Assembly (NCBI GenBank): GCA_031291325.1
Contig: JARLJG010000053.1
Coordinates: 1-64,000 of the forward strand
From: Burkholderiaceae bacterium
GTDB taxonomy: Bacteria > Pseudomonadota > Gammaproteobacteria > Burkholderiales > Burkholderiaceae_D
Direction: 5' to 3'
DNA length: 64,000 nucleotides
Shown: positions 48,172-56,722 of the stretch, piece by piece
Layout: each line of letters opens with the position of its first letter
How positions within the stretch are numbered: position 1 is the stretch's first letter
Position numbers and translations under genes: made by a program
Notes under the pieces: model-generated
Databases searched by the model: none
Seen by the model: only the letters and a program-made list of their open reading frames with translations
What the model was told of the DNA's origin: nothing

Positions 48172-49086
48172 ATGCAATTTTTCTTTGAAATCCTGATCAA
48201 CGGCATGCTGTCCGGCTTGATGTATTCGTTAGTCGCGCTCGGCTTCGTGCTGATCTACAAGGCGTCCGGCGTGTTCAACTTCGCGCAGGGCGCGATGGTA
48301 TATTTCGCCGCGCTGGCGGTGGTCGGCTTGATGGACAAGGGCTGGCCGATGTGGGCGGCCATAGGCGGCGCTTTCGTGGTCATGCTGATCCTGGGCCTGG
48401 CGACCGAGCGGCTGGTGTTGCGCAAACTGGTCAACCAGCCGGCCATCACGCTGTTCATGGCGACCATCGGCTTGAGCTTCTTCCTCGAAGGCCTGGGGCC
48501 GCTATTGTTCGGCAGCGAAGTGCGTGCCATCGATCTGGGCATCGTCGACGAGCCGATCGAAGCGATCATGAATTCGGTCGGCATCGGCGTTTCCAAGTTC
48601 GACCTGTTCGCCTCCGGCATGGTGATCGTGCTGGTCACGCTGCTGAGTCTGTTCTTCCAGAAGACCAAGGTCGGACGCGCGCTGCGGGCAGTGGCCGACG
48701 ACCATCAGGCGGCGCTCTCGCTCGGCATCCCATTGCAGCATATCTGGGCCATCGTCTGGGGCGTGGCCGGATTCGTCGCCTTGGTGGCCGGCTTGCTGTG
48801 GGGTTCGCGCAATGGTGTGCAGTTTGCGTTGACGATGACGGCGCTGAAGGCCTTGCCGGTGTTGATCCTGGGTGGCTTCACGTCGGTGCCGGGCGCCATC
48901 GTCGGCGGCTTGATTATCGGCGCGTCGGAAAAGCTGGCCGAGATTTATTTGCCTCCGATCATGCAGGATATGTTCGGCGGCAATTTCGGCGGTATCGAAG
49001 GCTGGTTCCCGTATGTGTTCGCGCTATTGTTCTTGTTGGTGCGGCCTGAGGGTCTGTTTGGCGAAAAACATATCGATCGGGTTTAG
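48172..49086 (+). CDS. livH: Branched-chain-type ABC transporter permease LivH
   Basis: A 304-residue membrane protein with about eight TM helices: INGMLSGLMYSLVALGFVLI, YKASGVFNFAQGAMVYFAAL (family signature N-F-A-Q-G), VADDHQAALSLGIPLQHIWA (coupling loop) and LILGGFTSVPGAIVGGLIIG. It forms the transmembrane path with LivM. It ends 8 bp before livM. Confidence 0.95.
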   Translation: MQFFFEILINGMLSGLMYSLVALGFVLIYKASGVFNFAQGAMVYFAALAVVGLMDKGWPMWAAIGGAFVVMLILGLATERLVLRKLVNQPAITLFMATIGLSFFLEGLGPLLFGSEVRAIDLGIVDEPIEAIMNSVGIGVSKFDLFASGMVIVLVTLLSLFFQKTKVGRALRAVADDHQAALSLGIPLQHIWAIVWGVAGFVALVAGLLWGSRNGVQFALTMTALKALPVLILGGFTSVPGAIVGGLIIGASEKLAEIYLPPIMQDMFGGNFGGIEGWFPYVFALLFLLVRPEGLFGEKHIDRV

Positions 49087-49094
49087 GAAAACGC

Positions 49095-50171
49095 ATGCTA
49101 TATCGTGAAGCCGGACAATTCAAAACGACCTACGTCGCCGACGGGCAGATTTTCCCGATCCGGCAAGACCGGATCGCCTTCGTGCTGCTGTTGGCGGTCG
49201 CCTTCGTCGTCATTCCGTTGGGCGCCAGCGAATACTGGTTTTCGGCGATTTTGACGCCCTTCCTGGTGCTGGCGCTGGCAGCGCTCGGCTTGAACATCCT
49301 GACCGGCTACGCCGGCCAGTTGTCGCTCGGATCCGCTGCCTTCATGGCGGTCGGCGCTTACGCCTCCTACAATTTTCAATTGCGCATCGACGGCATCCCG
49401 ATCCTGTTGTCCTTCGTGCTGGGCGGCGTCTGCGCGGCGGGCGTCGGCGTGCTGTTCGGCCTGCCATCGCTACGCATCAAGGGCTTTTACCTGGCGGTGG
49501 CGACGCTCGCCGCGCAATTCTTCGTGATCTGGGTATTGACCAAATTTCCGTGGCTGTCGAACGACAGCTCGTCCGGCGTCATCAGCGCGCAAAAGATCAA
49601 TATCCTCGGCATTGCCATCGACACGCCGATGCGCAAATACCTGCTGGTGCTATCGGTCGTGTCGATCCTGGCGCTGACGGCGAAAAACCTGGTGCGCTCG
49701 TCGACCGGGCGCGCGTGGATGGCGGTGCGCGACATGGACGTGGCCGCCGAAGTGATCGGCATCCCGTTGATGAAAACCAAGTTGCTGGCGTTCGCGGTCA
49801 GTTCGTTCTATTGCGGCATCGCCGGCGCGCTGTATGCGTATTGCTACCTCGGCTCGGTCGAGCCGGACGGCTTCTCACTCGAACTATCGCTGCGCATCCT
49901 GTTCATGATCATCATCGGCGGCGTCGGCAGCATCCTCGGCGCCTTCCTCGGCTCGGCCTTCATTTTGCTGTTGCCGATATTCCTCGACAATTTCCTGCCG
50001 CCGCTGGCGAACCTGCTGCACCTGCCGTTGCGCAGCGAATCGCTGTCGCATATCCAGTTAATGGTGTTCGGCGCGCTGATTATCTTTTTCCTGATCGTCG
50101 AACCGCATGGCTTGGCGAGGTTATGGCAAATCACCAAGGAAAAATTGCGGCTTTGGCCTTTCCCGCATTGA
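49095..50171 (+). CDS. livM: Branched-chain-type ABC transporter permease LivM
   Basis: A 358-residue membrane protein. After a hydrophilic N-terminus (about 25 residues) come about nine TM helices: LNILTGYAGQLSLGSAAFMA is the LivM signature, AVRDMDVAAEVIGIPLMKTK the coupling loop, and MIIIGGVGSILGAFLGSAFI follows. It partners LivH. The substrate-binding protein gene begins 53 bp later. Confidence 0.95.
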   Translation: MLYREAGQFKTTYVADGQIFPIRQDRIAFVLLLAVAFVVIPLGASEYWFSAILTPFLVLALAALGLNILTGYAGQLSLGSAAFMAVGAYASYNFQLRIDGIPILLSFVLGGVCAAGVGVLFGLPSLRIKGFYLAVATLAAQFFVIWVLTKFPWLSNDSSSGVISAQKINILGIAIDTPMRKYLLVLSVVSILALTAKNLVRSSTGRAWMAVRDMDVAAEVIGIPLMKTKLLAFAVSSFYCGIAGALYAYCYLGSVEPDGFSLELSLRILFMIIIGGVGSILGAFLGSAFILLLPIFLDNFLPPLANLLHLPLRSESLSHIQLMVFGALIIFFLIVEPHGLARLWQITKEKLRLWPFPH

Positions 50172-50224
50172 ACGCACTGAACGTATTGAACGCATTGATC
50201 GAACGGTTTAAAGGAGACGAAAGC

Positions 50225-51550
50225 ATGAAACGCATCAAACATTTGTTGTTGTCCATGACCACCGCAATCGCACTGATTGCGCCGCTCTGCTCCGCTGTCG
50301 CCGACAGCAACGACCAATTCATCGCGCTGCCCAGCTACCGCGTCGGCCCGTACGGCGCCAACGGCCAGGCGTTTTATGGCGGCTATGTCGATTATCTCAA
50401 CTACGTCAATCTCAAGGAAGGCGGCGTCAATGGCGTCAAGCTGTCCTGGGAAGAGTGCGAAACCGAGTACAACAATGCCAAGGGCGTCGAATGCTACGAA
50501 CGCCTGAAAGGTAAAAACCCGGTCACCAAGGGCACTGCCTACAACGTGATGGCAACCGGCATCGCCTACGCCTTGATCGACAAGTCGGCGGAAGACAAGG
50601 TGCCGCTGATGATGGTCGGCTATGGCCGCACCGACGCGGTCGACGGCTCGGTCTTCCCGTATGCGTTCCCGTTGGTCACGACTTACCAGATGCAAGTGTC
50701 GGCCATCGTCAAATATCTGGCGTCGAAGAATGGCGGTTCGCTGGCCGGCAAGAAGATCGTCTACCTGTATCACGATTCGGCCTACGGCAAGGAACCGATC
50801 GTCGCGCTGGAAGCCGAGAGCGCGATCGGCAAGTTCAAGCTGGTGGAAATCCCGGTCGCCCATCCGGGCAACGAGCAGGGCGCGCAATGGCTGCGCATCC
50901 GCCAGGAAAACCCCGACTACGTGATCTTCTGGGGCTGGGGCGTGATGAACCAGACCGCGCTGAAGGCGGCGCAAAAGGTCGGCTATGCGCGCGACAAGAT
51001 CGTCGGTTCCTGGTGGGCCGGTTCGGAAGAAGACACGATCCCGGCTGGCGAAGCCGCCAAAGGCTACCTGAGCGCCACCTGGAACGTGGCCGGCGCGAAC
51101 GTGCCGCTGATCGCCGATATCGAAAAAGTGGTGTACGCCACCGGCAAGGGCAATCTGCAAGACAAGAGCAAGGTCGGCACGGTGTTGTATAACCGTGGCG
51201 TCTCGGTCGCAGTGGCGACGGTGGAAGCGATCCGCACCGCGCAAGCGAAATTCGGCAAGGGCAAGGTAGTCAGCGGCGAGCAAATGCGCTGGGGCCTGGA
51301 AAACCTGAACATCACCAACGCCCGCCTGACGCAACTGGGCGCGACTGGATTGCTGCCGGAAATCAAGACTTCCTGCGCCAATCACGAAGGTTCCGGCATG
51401 GTCAAGATTCAGCAATGGGATGGGACGAAGTGGAACATCGTCACGCCCGACTGGATCGAAGGCAACAAGGCACTGATCCATCCGCTGTTCATGGCGAATG
51501 CGGCCAAGTATGCGAAGGAAAAAGGCATCACTCCGGGTTGCCTTAAATAG
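50225..51550 (+). CDS. Periplasmic substrate-binding protein of the ABC importer
   Basis: A 441-residue protein from the ATG at 50225, with AGGAG-type ribosome-binding site and a signal peptide (HLLLSMTTAIALIAPLCSAV). The mature part is a type I periplasmic-binding fold (SYRVGPYGANGQAFYGGYVD, GVKLSWEECETEYNNAKGVE, YLYHDSAYGKEPIVALEAES). It is longer than LivJ/LivK (about 370). The CEYERLKGKN-like region with two Cys (ECETEY, VECYERL) is typical of the subgroup next to AMP-ligases. The ligand is probably a small organic or aromatic acid rather than leucine, an inference from the two ligase genes. Confidence 0.9.
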   Translation: MKRIKHLLLSMTTAIALIAPLCSAVADSNDQFIALPSYRVGPYGANGQAFYGGYVDYLNYVNLKEGGVNGVKLSWEECETEYNNAKGVECYERLKGKNPVTKGTAYNVMATGIAYALIDKSAEDKVPLMMVGYGRTDAVDGSVFPYAFPLVTTYQMQVSAIVKYLASKNGGSLAGKKIVYLYHDSAYGKEPIVALEAESAIGKFKLVEIPVAHPGNEQGAQWLRIRQENPDYVIFWGWGVMNQTALKAAQKVGYARDKIVGSWWAGSEEDTIPAGEAAKGYLSATWNVAGANVPLIADIEKVVYATGKGNLQDKSKVGTVLYNRGVSVAVATVEAIRTAQAKFGKGKVVSGEQMRWGLENLNITNARLTQLGATGLLPEIKTSCANHEGSGMVKIQQWDGTKWNIVTPDWIEGNKALIHPLFMANAAKYAKEKGITPGCLK

Positions 51551-51617
51551 CGTCTATCTACTTTTTGGTTCATCTGAGTATTTTGTGGGTAAGTTATTTG
51601 GCTCCAACCTAACCCTC

Positions 51618-51699
51618 CGTCATTCCCGCGAAGGCGGGAATCCATAAGGCGTTCGCTCGATCGAACTCAGTATGGGTTCCCGCCTTCGCGGGAACGACG
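51618..51699. repeat. Inverted pair of ATTCCCGCGAAGGCGGGAAT-type repeats
   Basis: CGTCATTCCCGCGAAGGCGG and, 30 bp on, its inverted partner with GTTCCCGCCTTCGCGGGAAC. Each half is itself a hairpin. It resembles dRS3/REP-like elements known from Neisseria and Burkholderiales. It lies between the binding-protein gene and livF and may attenuate read-through into livF. Confidence 0.75.
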
Positions 51700-51787
51700 A
51701 GGTTTTTATCACACTTGAGACAATGCGTTTTCTTACCGACAAAAAGACCCGACCAGCCTCTATTTTACATAGGGAAAACACAGGATC

Positions 51788-52591
51788 ATGAGCAGCGGAC
51801 TAAGCGTCAACAATATCGAAGTGATCTACGATCATGTGATCCTGGTCTTGAAAGGCGTGTCGCTCGACGTGCCGGAAGGGAAAATCGTGGCCTTGCTCGG
51901 CGCCAACGGCGCCGGCAAGAGCACCACGCTGAAGGCGATTTCCAACTTGCTGTCCGCCGAACGCGGCGACGTGACCAAGGGCAGCATCGAGTATCGCGGC
52001 CAGCGCATCGACCGCTCGACGCCGAACGATCTGGTCAAGCGCGGCGTGATTCAAGTGATGGAAGGACGGCATTGTTTCGCCCACCTGACCATCGAGGATA
52101 ACCTGTTGACCGGCGCCTACACGCGCGGCATCTCGAAGGCCGAAACCAAGCACGAGCTGGAAAAGATTTACACCTATTTCCCGCGCCTGAAGGTGCGCTG
52201 CAAGTCGCTCTCCGGCTATACCTCCGGCGGCGAACAGCAGATGACCGCGATAGGCCGCGCGATGATGGCCAAGCCGTCGATGATTCTGCTGGACGAACCG
52301 TCGATGGGCCTCGCGCCGCAGATCGTCGAAGAAATCTTCGAGATCGTCAAGGACTTGAACCGCCGCGAGAAAGTCTCGTTTTTGCTGGCCGAGCAAAACA
52401 CGATGATCGCGCTGCGCTACTCGGACTTCGGCTACATCCTGGAAAATGGCCGCGTCGTGATGGAAGGCGCGGCAGCGGATCTGGCCGGCAATGAAGACGT
52501 CAAGGAATTCTACCTGGGCGTCGCCAGCGGCGAGCGCAAGAGTTTCCGCGACATGAAATTCTACCGACGCCGCAAGCGTTGGCTGGCATAA
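51788..52591 (+). CDS. livF: Branched-chain-type ABC transporter ATP-binding protein LivF
   Basis: A 267-residue ATPase: Walker A GANGAGKSTTLKAISNLL, Q-loop VIQVMEGRHCFAHLTIEDNL, signature YTSGGEQQMTAIGRAMMAKP, Walker B ILLDEPSMGLAPQIVEEIFE, H-loop-like LLAEQNTMIALRYSDFGYIL. LAPQIVEEIF is the LivF hallmark. The C-terminal 20 residues (ERKSFRDMKFYRRRKRWL) are basic and extend beyond E. coli LivF (237). The PaaK-like ligase gene starts 12 bp later. Confidence 0.94.
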   Translation: MSSGLSVNNIEVIYDHVILVLKGVSLDVPEGKIVALLGANGAGKSTTLKAISNLLSAERGDVTKGSIEYRGQRIDRSTPNDLVKRGVIQVMEGRHCFAHLTIEDNLLTGAYTRGISKAETKHELEKIYTYFPRLKVRCKSLSGYTSGGEQQMTAIGRAMMAKPSMILLDEPSMGLAPQIVEEIFEIVKDLNRREKVSFLLAEQNTMIALRYSDFGYILENGRVVMEGAAADLAGNEDVKEFYLGVASGERKSFRDMKFYRRRKRWLA

Positions 52592-52603
52592 GGAAAATCG
52601 GCC

Positions 52604-53857
52604 ATGAATGAGTATCTGGACACGCTTGAAGTGCGCGATCCGCAAGCGCGCGAACGCGCCGCGCTGGCAGCCTTGCCGCATTTGCTGGCGCAAGCCAAAA
52701 CGACCCCCGGCTGGGCGCGCATACTGCAGCACGTAGATGCCGCCGACATCGATACGCGCGCGGCGCTGGCGCAACTGCCGGTGACGCGAAAATCCGATTT
52801 GCACCAGTTGCAAAGCGAGTCGTTGCCGTTCGGCGGCTTGACGGTGACGCCGCCGCATCGCCTGCGGCGGCTATTCATGTCGCCCGGCCCGATCTTCGAC
52901 CCGGAAGGCCACAGCGCCGACTGGTGGCGCTTTGCGCGTCCGATGTTTGCGGTCGGCGTGCGCGCCGGCCATATCGTGCAAAACTGCTTTTCCTATCACT
53001 TCACGCCGGCAGCGGCGATGGTCGAAGGCGGCGCCGCCAAGCTCGGCTGCACCGTCATCCCCGCCGGCATCGGCCAGACCGAAATGCAAGTGCAGGCGAT
53101 GGCGACGCTAAAGCCGGAAGTGTATGCCGGCTCGCCTTCGTTCCTGAAACTGATCGTCGAAAAAGCGCGCGAAATGGGCGCGGATATCGGCAGCGTGCAG
53201 CGCGCCATCGTCGGCGCGGAAGCCTTGCCGCCATCGCTGCGCAACTGGCTGCGCGACAACGGCGTGCCGCAGGTGTTGCAGATGTACGGCTCAGCCGACA
53301 TCGGCAACATCGCCTACGAATCGGCCTGCGACGGCGAAGTCAACCCAGGCATGATCCTCGACGAAGACTTGCTGCTCGAAATCGTCCGCCCCGGCACCGG
53401 CGACCCGCTGCCCGACGGCGAAATCGGCGAAGTCGTCGTCACCTCCTTCAACCCGGATTATCCATTGATCCGCTTCGCCACCGGCGACCTGTCGGCCGTG
53501 CTGCCCGGCCTCTCGCCCTGCGGCCGCACCAACACCCGCATCCGTGGCTGGCTAGGCCGCGCCGACCAGACCGCCAAGGTGCGCGCGATGTTCATCCATC
53601 CGTCGCAGGTGGCGCAAGTGCAAAAGCGCCACCCGCAAATCGTCAAATCCAGATTGATCGTCAGCGGCCACATGGGGCAGGACGAAATGACGCTGCATTG
53701 CGAAGTCGAGCAACCCGACGCCGCGCATCCTATGGCGGCGGCGGTTGCTGACAGCATCCGGGATATCACCAAGCTGCGCGGCGACGTGCGCTTTGTGGCT
53801 TGTGGGAGTTTACCGAATGATGGTAAGGTTATTGATGATGTTCGGAAGTATGAATAG
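52604..53857 (+). CDS. Phenylacetate-CoA ligase-like AMP-dependent synthetase
   Basis: A 417-residue adenylate-forming protein of PaaK type: LPVTRKSDLHQLQSESLPFG, PEVYAGSPSFLKLIVEKARE, VLQMYGSADIGNIAYESACD, LIRFATGDLSAVLPGLSPCG, RIRGWLGRADQTAKVRAMFI. The glycine-rich nucleotide loop is atypical (LFMSPGPIFDPEG in place of SSGTTGxP), so nucleotide handling may differ. It closes the ligase-ABC-ligase cluster, consistent with CoA activation of the imported acid. Two ligases for one importer suggests two substrates or consecutive steps. Confidence 0.85.
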   Translation: MNEYLDTLEVRDPQARERAALAALPHLLAQAKTTPGWARILQHVDAADIDTRAALAQLPVTRKSDLHQLQSESLPFGGLTVTPPHRLRRLFMSPGPIFDPEGHSADWWRFARPMFAVGVRAGHIVQNCFSYHFTPAAAMVEGGAAKLGCTVIPAGIGQTEMQVQAMATLKPEVYAGSPSFLKLIVEKAREMGADIGSVQRAIVGAEALPPSLRNWLRDNGVPQVLQMYGSADIGNIAYESACDGEVNPGMILDEDLLLEIVRPGTGDPLPDGEIGEVVVTSFNPDYPLIRFATGDLSAVLPGLSPCGRTNTRIRGWLGRADQTAKVRAMFIHPSQVAQVQKRHPQIVKSRLIVSGHMGQDEMTLHCEVEQPDAAHPMAAAVADSIRDITKLRGDVRFVACGSLPNDGKVIDDVRKYE

Positions 53858-53943
53858 GGCGCAGTCGTTTTGAATTGGGCTGAAAGTGATCACATGCTTT
53901 CCACTTCCATAACACGTTTGGTGAACATGGGAAAAATTCAATA

Positions 53944-54159
53944 ATGTCAGCGACACCAAAACCGCTATATTGTGGCGAAGCATGCACAAATGCGATGCTT
54001 TTTCGATCATTTGGCACATGCCCTGAATGCAACAAAATTTGGGACTGCCAATGCGGCGACGACAATCGTCACTATAAAAATAACGCGTGGAAAATCTGCG
54101 ACACTTGCTCCAGGCAACAACACCGTTGCGTAAAATGTGGCGCTGAAATCAAAAGCTAA
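53944..54159 (+). CDS. Cys-rich small protein, candidate zinc-ribbon
   Basis: A 71-residue protein with ten cysteines: C10/C14, C26/C29 (TCPEC), C35/C37, C52/C55 (CDTC), C62/C65 (CVKC). Three CxxC knuckles point to one or two zinc sites. The spacing of 86 bp after the ligase and the lower GC set it apart from the ligase cluster. I recognise no family. An unrelated antisense ORF overlaps and is weaker. Confidence 0.55.
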   Translation: MSATPKPLYCGEACTNAMLFRSFGTCPECNKIWDCQCGDDNRHYKNNAWKICDTCSRQQHRCVKCGAEIKS

Positions 54160-54212
54160 AAATAACCAAGAGTGGGCACAGGTGCCCACCGGACTTTCCC
54201 GTTAGGCTATTT

Positions 54213-54629
54213 ATGGCATCAACAGAACCGGCAAGTTTTATAAATCTAGATTTAGAGTTGGAATCGCATTCGAATTTGAGCGCGCTTGCTCAGCACCTGG
54301 CGGGTCAAGTTTTTGTACTTTTTAATGGTGAGACTGCGCAAGGATTTCGTCTCGTAATGGAGCCGTTAATTGATAGCGCGTTGAATGGGAACCCGTTGGC
54401 ATGTACAGAGCATTTCATTGCGCTCTTGAATTCTCTGCCAAAGGAACTTCTGGATATTTGGAAAAATTGCACATTTCGGGTGTTTGACTACGGCTTTGAA
54501 GGTGGTATTGAGTGTCCGCCGCTGCACACTACGATATGCACGGCCTCGCTGCTTCAAATTGCAAATCTTGGGGCGGACATCCGAATTACAGTATACCCGT
54601 TTCGAGAAGAAGAACCCTGCACCAAATAG
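54213..54629 (+). CDS. Hypothetical protein, single alpha/beta domain
   Basis: A 138-residue protein starting MASTEPASFINLDLELESHS, with VFVLFNGETAQGFRLVMEPL, LLNSLPKELLDIWKNCTFRV and FDYGFEGGIECPPLHTTI-C. The FxNLDLExxSxxxLxxLxxxL opening reminds me of a small uncharacterised family scattered in proteobacteria; I cannot name it. No TM segments or signal. It is low in GC compared with the flanking kilobases. Confidence 0.6.
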   Translation: MASTEPASFINLDLELESHSNLSALAQHLAGQVFVLFNGETAQGFRLVMEPLIDSALNGNPLACTEHFIALLNSLPKELLDIWKNCTFRVFDYGFEGGIECPPLHTTICTASLLQIANLGADIRITVYPFREEEPCTK

Positions 54630-54687
54630 GTGGGCCAAACAAAAGCATTAGCCTAAACGCGCAGTCAATTTTGGTATCATTGAAGCC

Positions 54688-55137
54688 ATGAGCACCTTCG
54701 CCATCGTTACGTTCGGTATCATCGCTGCATTCCTATTCTCCGCTTGGAAAGGCGGGCAATTGCCAATGCCGTTTAGAATCCGTACATGCCAAGGAGTCGA
54801 ATGGCGCGAAGCATTCCCGGATGTTCCGAAGCAGAATATCCGCGCCTTTCTTTTGTTATTTGTCGATGCATTCGCATTCAAAGACAGCGCCAAGTTGCAG
54901 TTCAATCCAAACGACAAAATTCTTGATGTCTATCGCTCTTTGTATCGGCACGAGTGGCTACCAGACGCTCTTGAACTTGAGATGTTCGCCAAGCTTATCG
55001 AGAAAACATATCGTGTCAGCTTTAACGCAGTATGGAGCGAACACCTTACCCTTGGAGAATTGTTCGCTCATTCAATTGGGGCCGGGAAAAACATGCCCCC
55101 CACCAAATTAAACAATACTGAACGCCCTTCCGGTTAA
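54688..55137 (+). CDS. Hypothetical protein with N-terminal TM, possibly DUF1493-like
   Basis: A 149-residue protein. Residues 3-20 are hydrophobic (TFAIVTFGIIAAFLFSAW), then a helical domain with QNIRAFLLLFVDAFAFKDSA, PNDKILDVYRSLYRHEWLPD-ALELE, and WSEHLTLGELFAHS. The D-x-x-x-D-x-Y-R followed by D-A-L-E-L-E pattern recalls acyl-carrier-like DUF1493 proteins, but there is no phosphopantetheine serine motif that I can point to. It is third of three small genes in an AT-richer patch. Confidence 0.6.
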   Translation: MSTFAIVTFGIIAAFLFSAWKGGQLPMPFRIRTCQGVEWREAFPDVPKQNIRAFLLLFVDAFAFKDSAKLQFNPNDKILDVYRSLYRHEWLPDALELEMFAKLIEKTYRVSFNAVWSEHLTLGELFAHSIGAGKNMPPTKLNNTERPSG

Positions 55138-55156
55138 GAGATGCGCGAAAGCTGTC

Positions 55157-56458
55157 CTAATCCACCGCCTCATTAACCAACCGACCCGGCACCAAAAGCG
55201 TCAACACCGCCCCCGCGAGCAACGACCCAGCCAGCGCCAGCATGCCAATATTGGTGCTATGCGTCGCATCCTTCAACCACCCAACCAGATACGGGCTGAC
55301 GAAGCCGGCCAGGTTGCCGAGCGAATTGATCAGCGCGATTCCCGCTGCTGCCGCCGTGCCGCCGAGGATGGCTGTCGGCAGGCTCCAGAATAGCGGCAGG
55401 CTGGTGATGATGCCGGCGGTTGCCAGCGTCAATGCCGCCAGAGCGAGCCATGCGTTGTCTGCGTACATGGTGCTCAATACCAGGCCGACGCCGCCCGCCA
55501 GCGCCGGAATGGCGACGTGCCAGCGCCGTTCGCGGCGGGCGTCGGCGCTGTGGCTGACCAGCAGCATGACTACCGTTGCGCAGGCGTACGGAATTGCCGA
55601 CAACAGCCCGACATCCAGCGCACTCTTGACACCGCTGGCCTTGATTAAGGTCGGCAGCCAAAAGCCGACGCCGTACAGCCCCATCACCAGGCAGAAATAG
55701 ATCAAGGCCATCAGCCACACACGCGGATTGGCGAACATGCCAGCCAGCGCGTGTTCGGATTTGCGCCCGGCTTCTTGCGCGATGTGCGCTTCCAGCATTT
55801 GCTTTTCCGCTTCGGTGAGCCAGTTGGCATCGCGGATGCGGTCTTGCAGATAGAAGAATACGACCAGGCCGACCAGAATCGACGGCAGCGCCTCGCACAC
55901 GAACATCCATTGCCAGCCCGCCAAGCCGCCCACGCCCGGCATGTTTTGCATGATCCAGCCGGAGAGCGGGCCGCCGATGACGCCCGATAGCGGCACCGCC
56001 GTCATGAACAGCGTGGTGATCTTGCCGCGCCGCTGCGATGGATACCAATAGGTGATGTACAGGATGACGCCGGGGAAAAAGCCGGCCTCCGCCGCGCCGA
56101 GAAAAAAGCGCACGATGTAAAACGTCAGCGGCGTATCGATGAAAATCATCGCGCCGGAAATCAAGCCCCAGGTAATCATGATGCGGGCGATCCAGATGCG
56201 CGCGCCGACCCGATGCAGGACGATATTGCTGGGTATCTCGAACAGGAAATAGCCGATGAAAAAAATCCCCGCGCCCAGGCCGAATACCGTGTCGCTGAAG
56301 CGCAAGTCGCTCAACATTTGCAGCTTGGCGAAGCCGACGTTGACGCGATCGAGGTAAGCGACCACGTAGCTGACGAAGAGCAGCGGGATCAGCCGGCGCG
56401 TGACTTTCGCGTAGATCGCGGCTTCTTGCGCTTTCGACATCAAATCGGGTTGGGACAT
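55157..56458 (-). CDS. MFS transporter, anion:cation symporter type
   Basis: A 433-residue protein from the ATG at 56458, with twelve TM helices. VVAYLDRVNVGFAKLQMLSD is the ACS-family signature (D-R-x-N-x-x-x-A); VRFFLGAAEAGFFPGVILYI and WYPSQRRGKITTLFMTAVPL are others. Relatives carry phthalate, tartrate, galactonate or hydroxyphenylacetate. It stands alone with the R7 repeat 73 bp upstream. The substrate is unknown. Confidence 0.92.
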   Translation of the reverse strand: MSQPDLMSKAQEAAIYAKVTRRLIPLLFVSYVVAYLDRVNVGFAKLQMLSDLRFSDTVFGLGAGIFFIGYFLFEIPSNIVLHRVGARIWIARIMITWGLISGAMIFIDTPLTFYIVRFFLGAAEAGFFPGVILYITYWYPSQRRGKITTLFMTAVPLSGVIGGPLSGWIMQNMPGVGGLAGWQWMFVCEALPSILVGLVVFFYLQDRIRDANWLTEAEKQMLEAHIAQEAGRKSEHALAGMFANPRVWLMALIYFCLVMGLYGVGFWLPTLIKASGVKSALDVGLLSAIPYACATVVMLLVSHSADARRERRWHVAIPALAGGVGLVLSTMYADNAWLALAALTLATAGIITSLPLFWSLPTAILGGTAAAAGIALINSLGNLAGFVSPYLVGWLKDATHSTNIGMLALAGSLLAGAVLTLLVPGRLVNEAVD

Positions 56459-56530
56459 ATGCGGTCTCGAGGTTGTCGTTGCCCGGCCGGATCGCATAGG
56501 CAATGTAGCGGGAATGCGGCGAATCAACGC

Positions 56531-56670
56531 GTAGGTTGGGCTAGGCTTTATCAGCCCAACGTTTAACGTGAAAAAGGCCGATCAAATTTCAAAGCACCAC
56601 GCACAGAATTATTGCTTTTGCCTTGCCAGCGTCGAATGTTGGGCTAAACAAAACCGTTAGCCCAACCTAC
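56531..56670. repeat. Inverted-repeat element with GTAGGTTGGGCTA termini
   Basis: A 140 bp element. GTAGGTTGGGCTA at the left and TAGCCCAACCTAC at the right are perfect inverted termini. Each end has its own hairpin: TTGGGCT..AGCCCAA on the left and the like on the right. The same GTAGGTTGGG-type repeat is widespread between proteobacterial genes. It lies between pepF and the MFS gene. Confidence 0.78.
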
Positions 56671-56722
56671 CAAATCAATGTCCCGCCGAATCGCGCTGGC
56701 GATGCGGCGGGAATGCAGCGAA

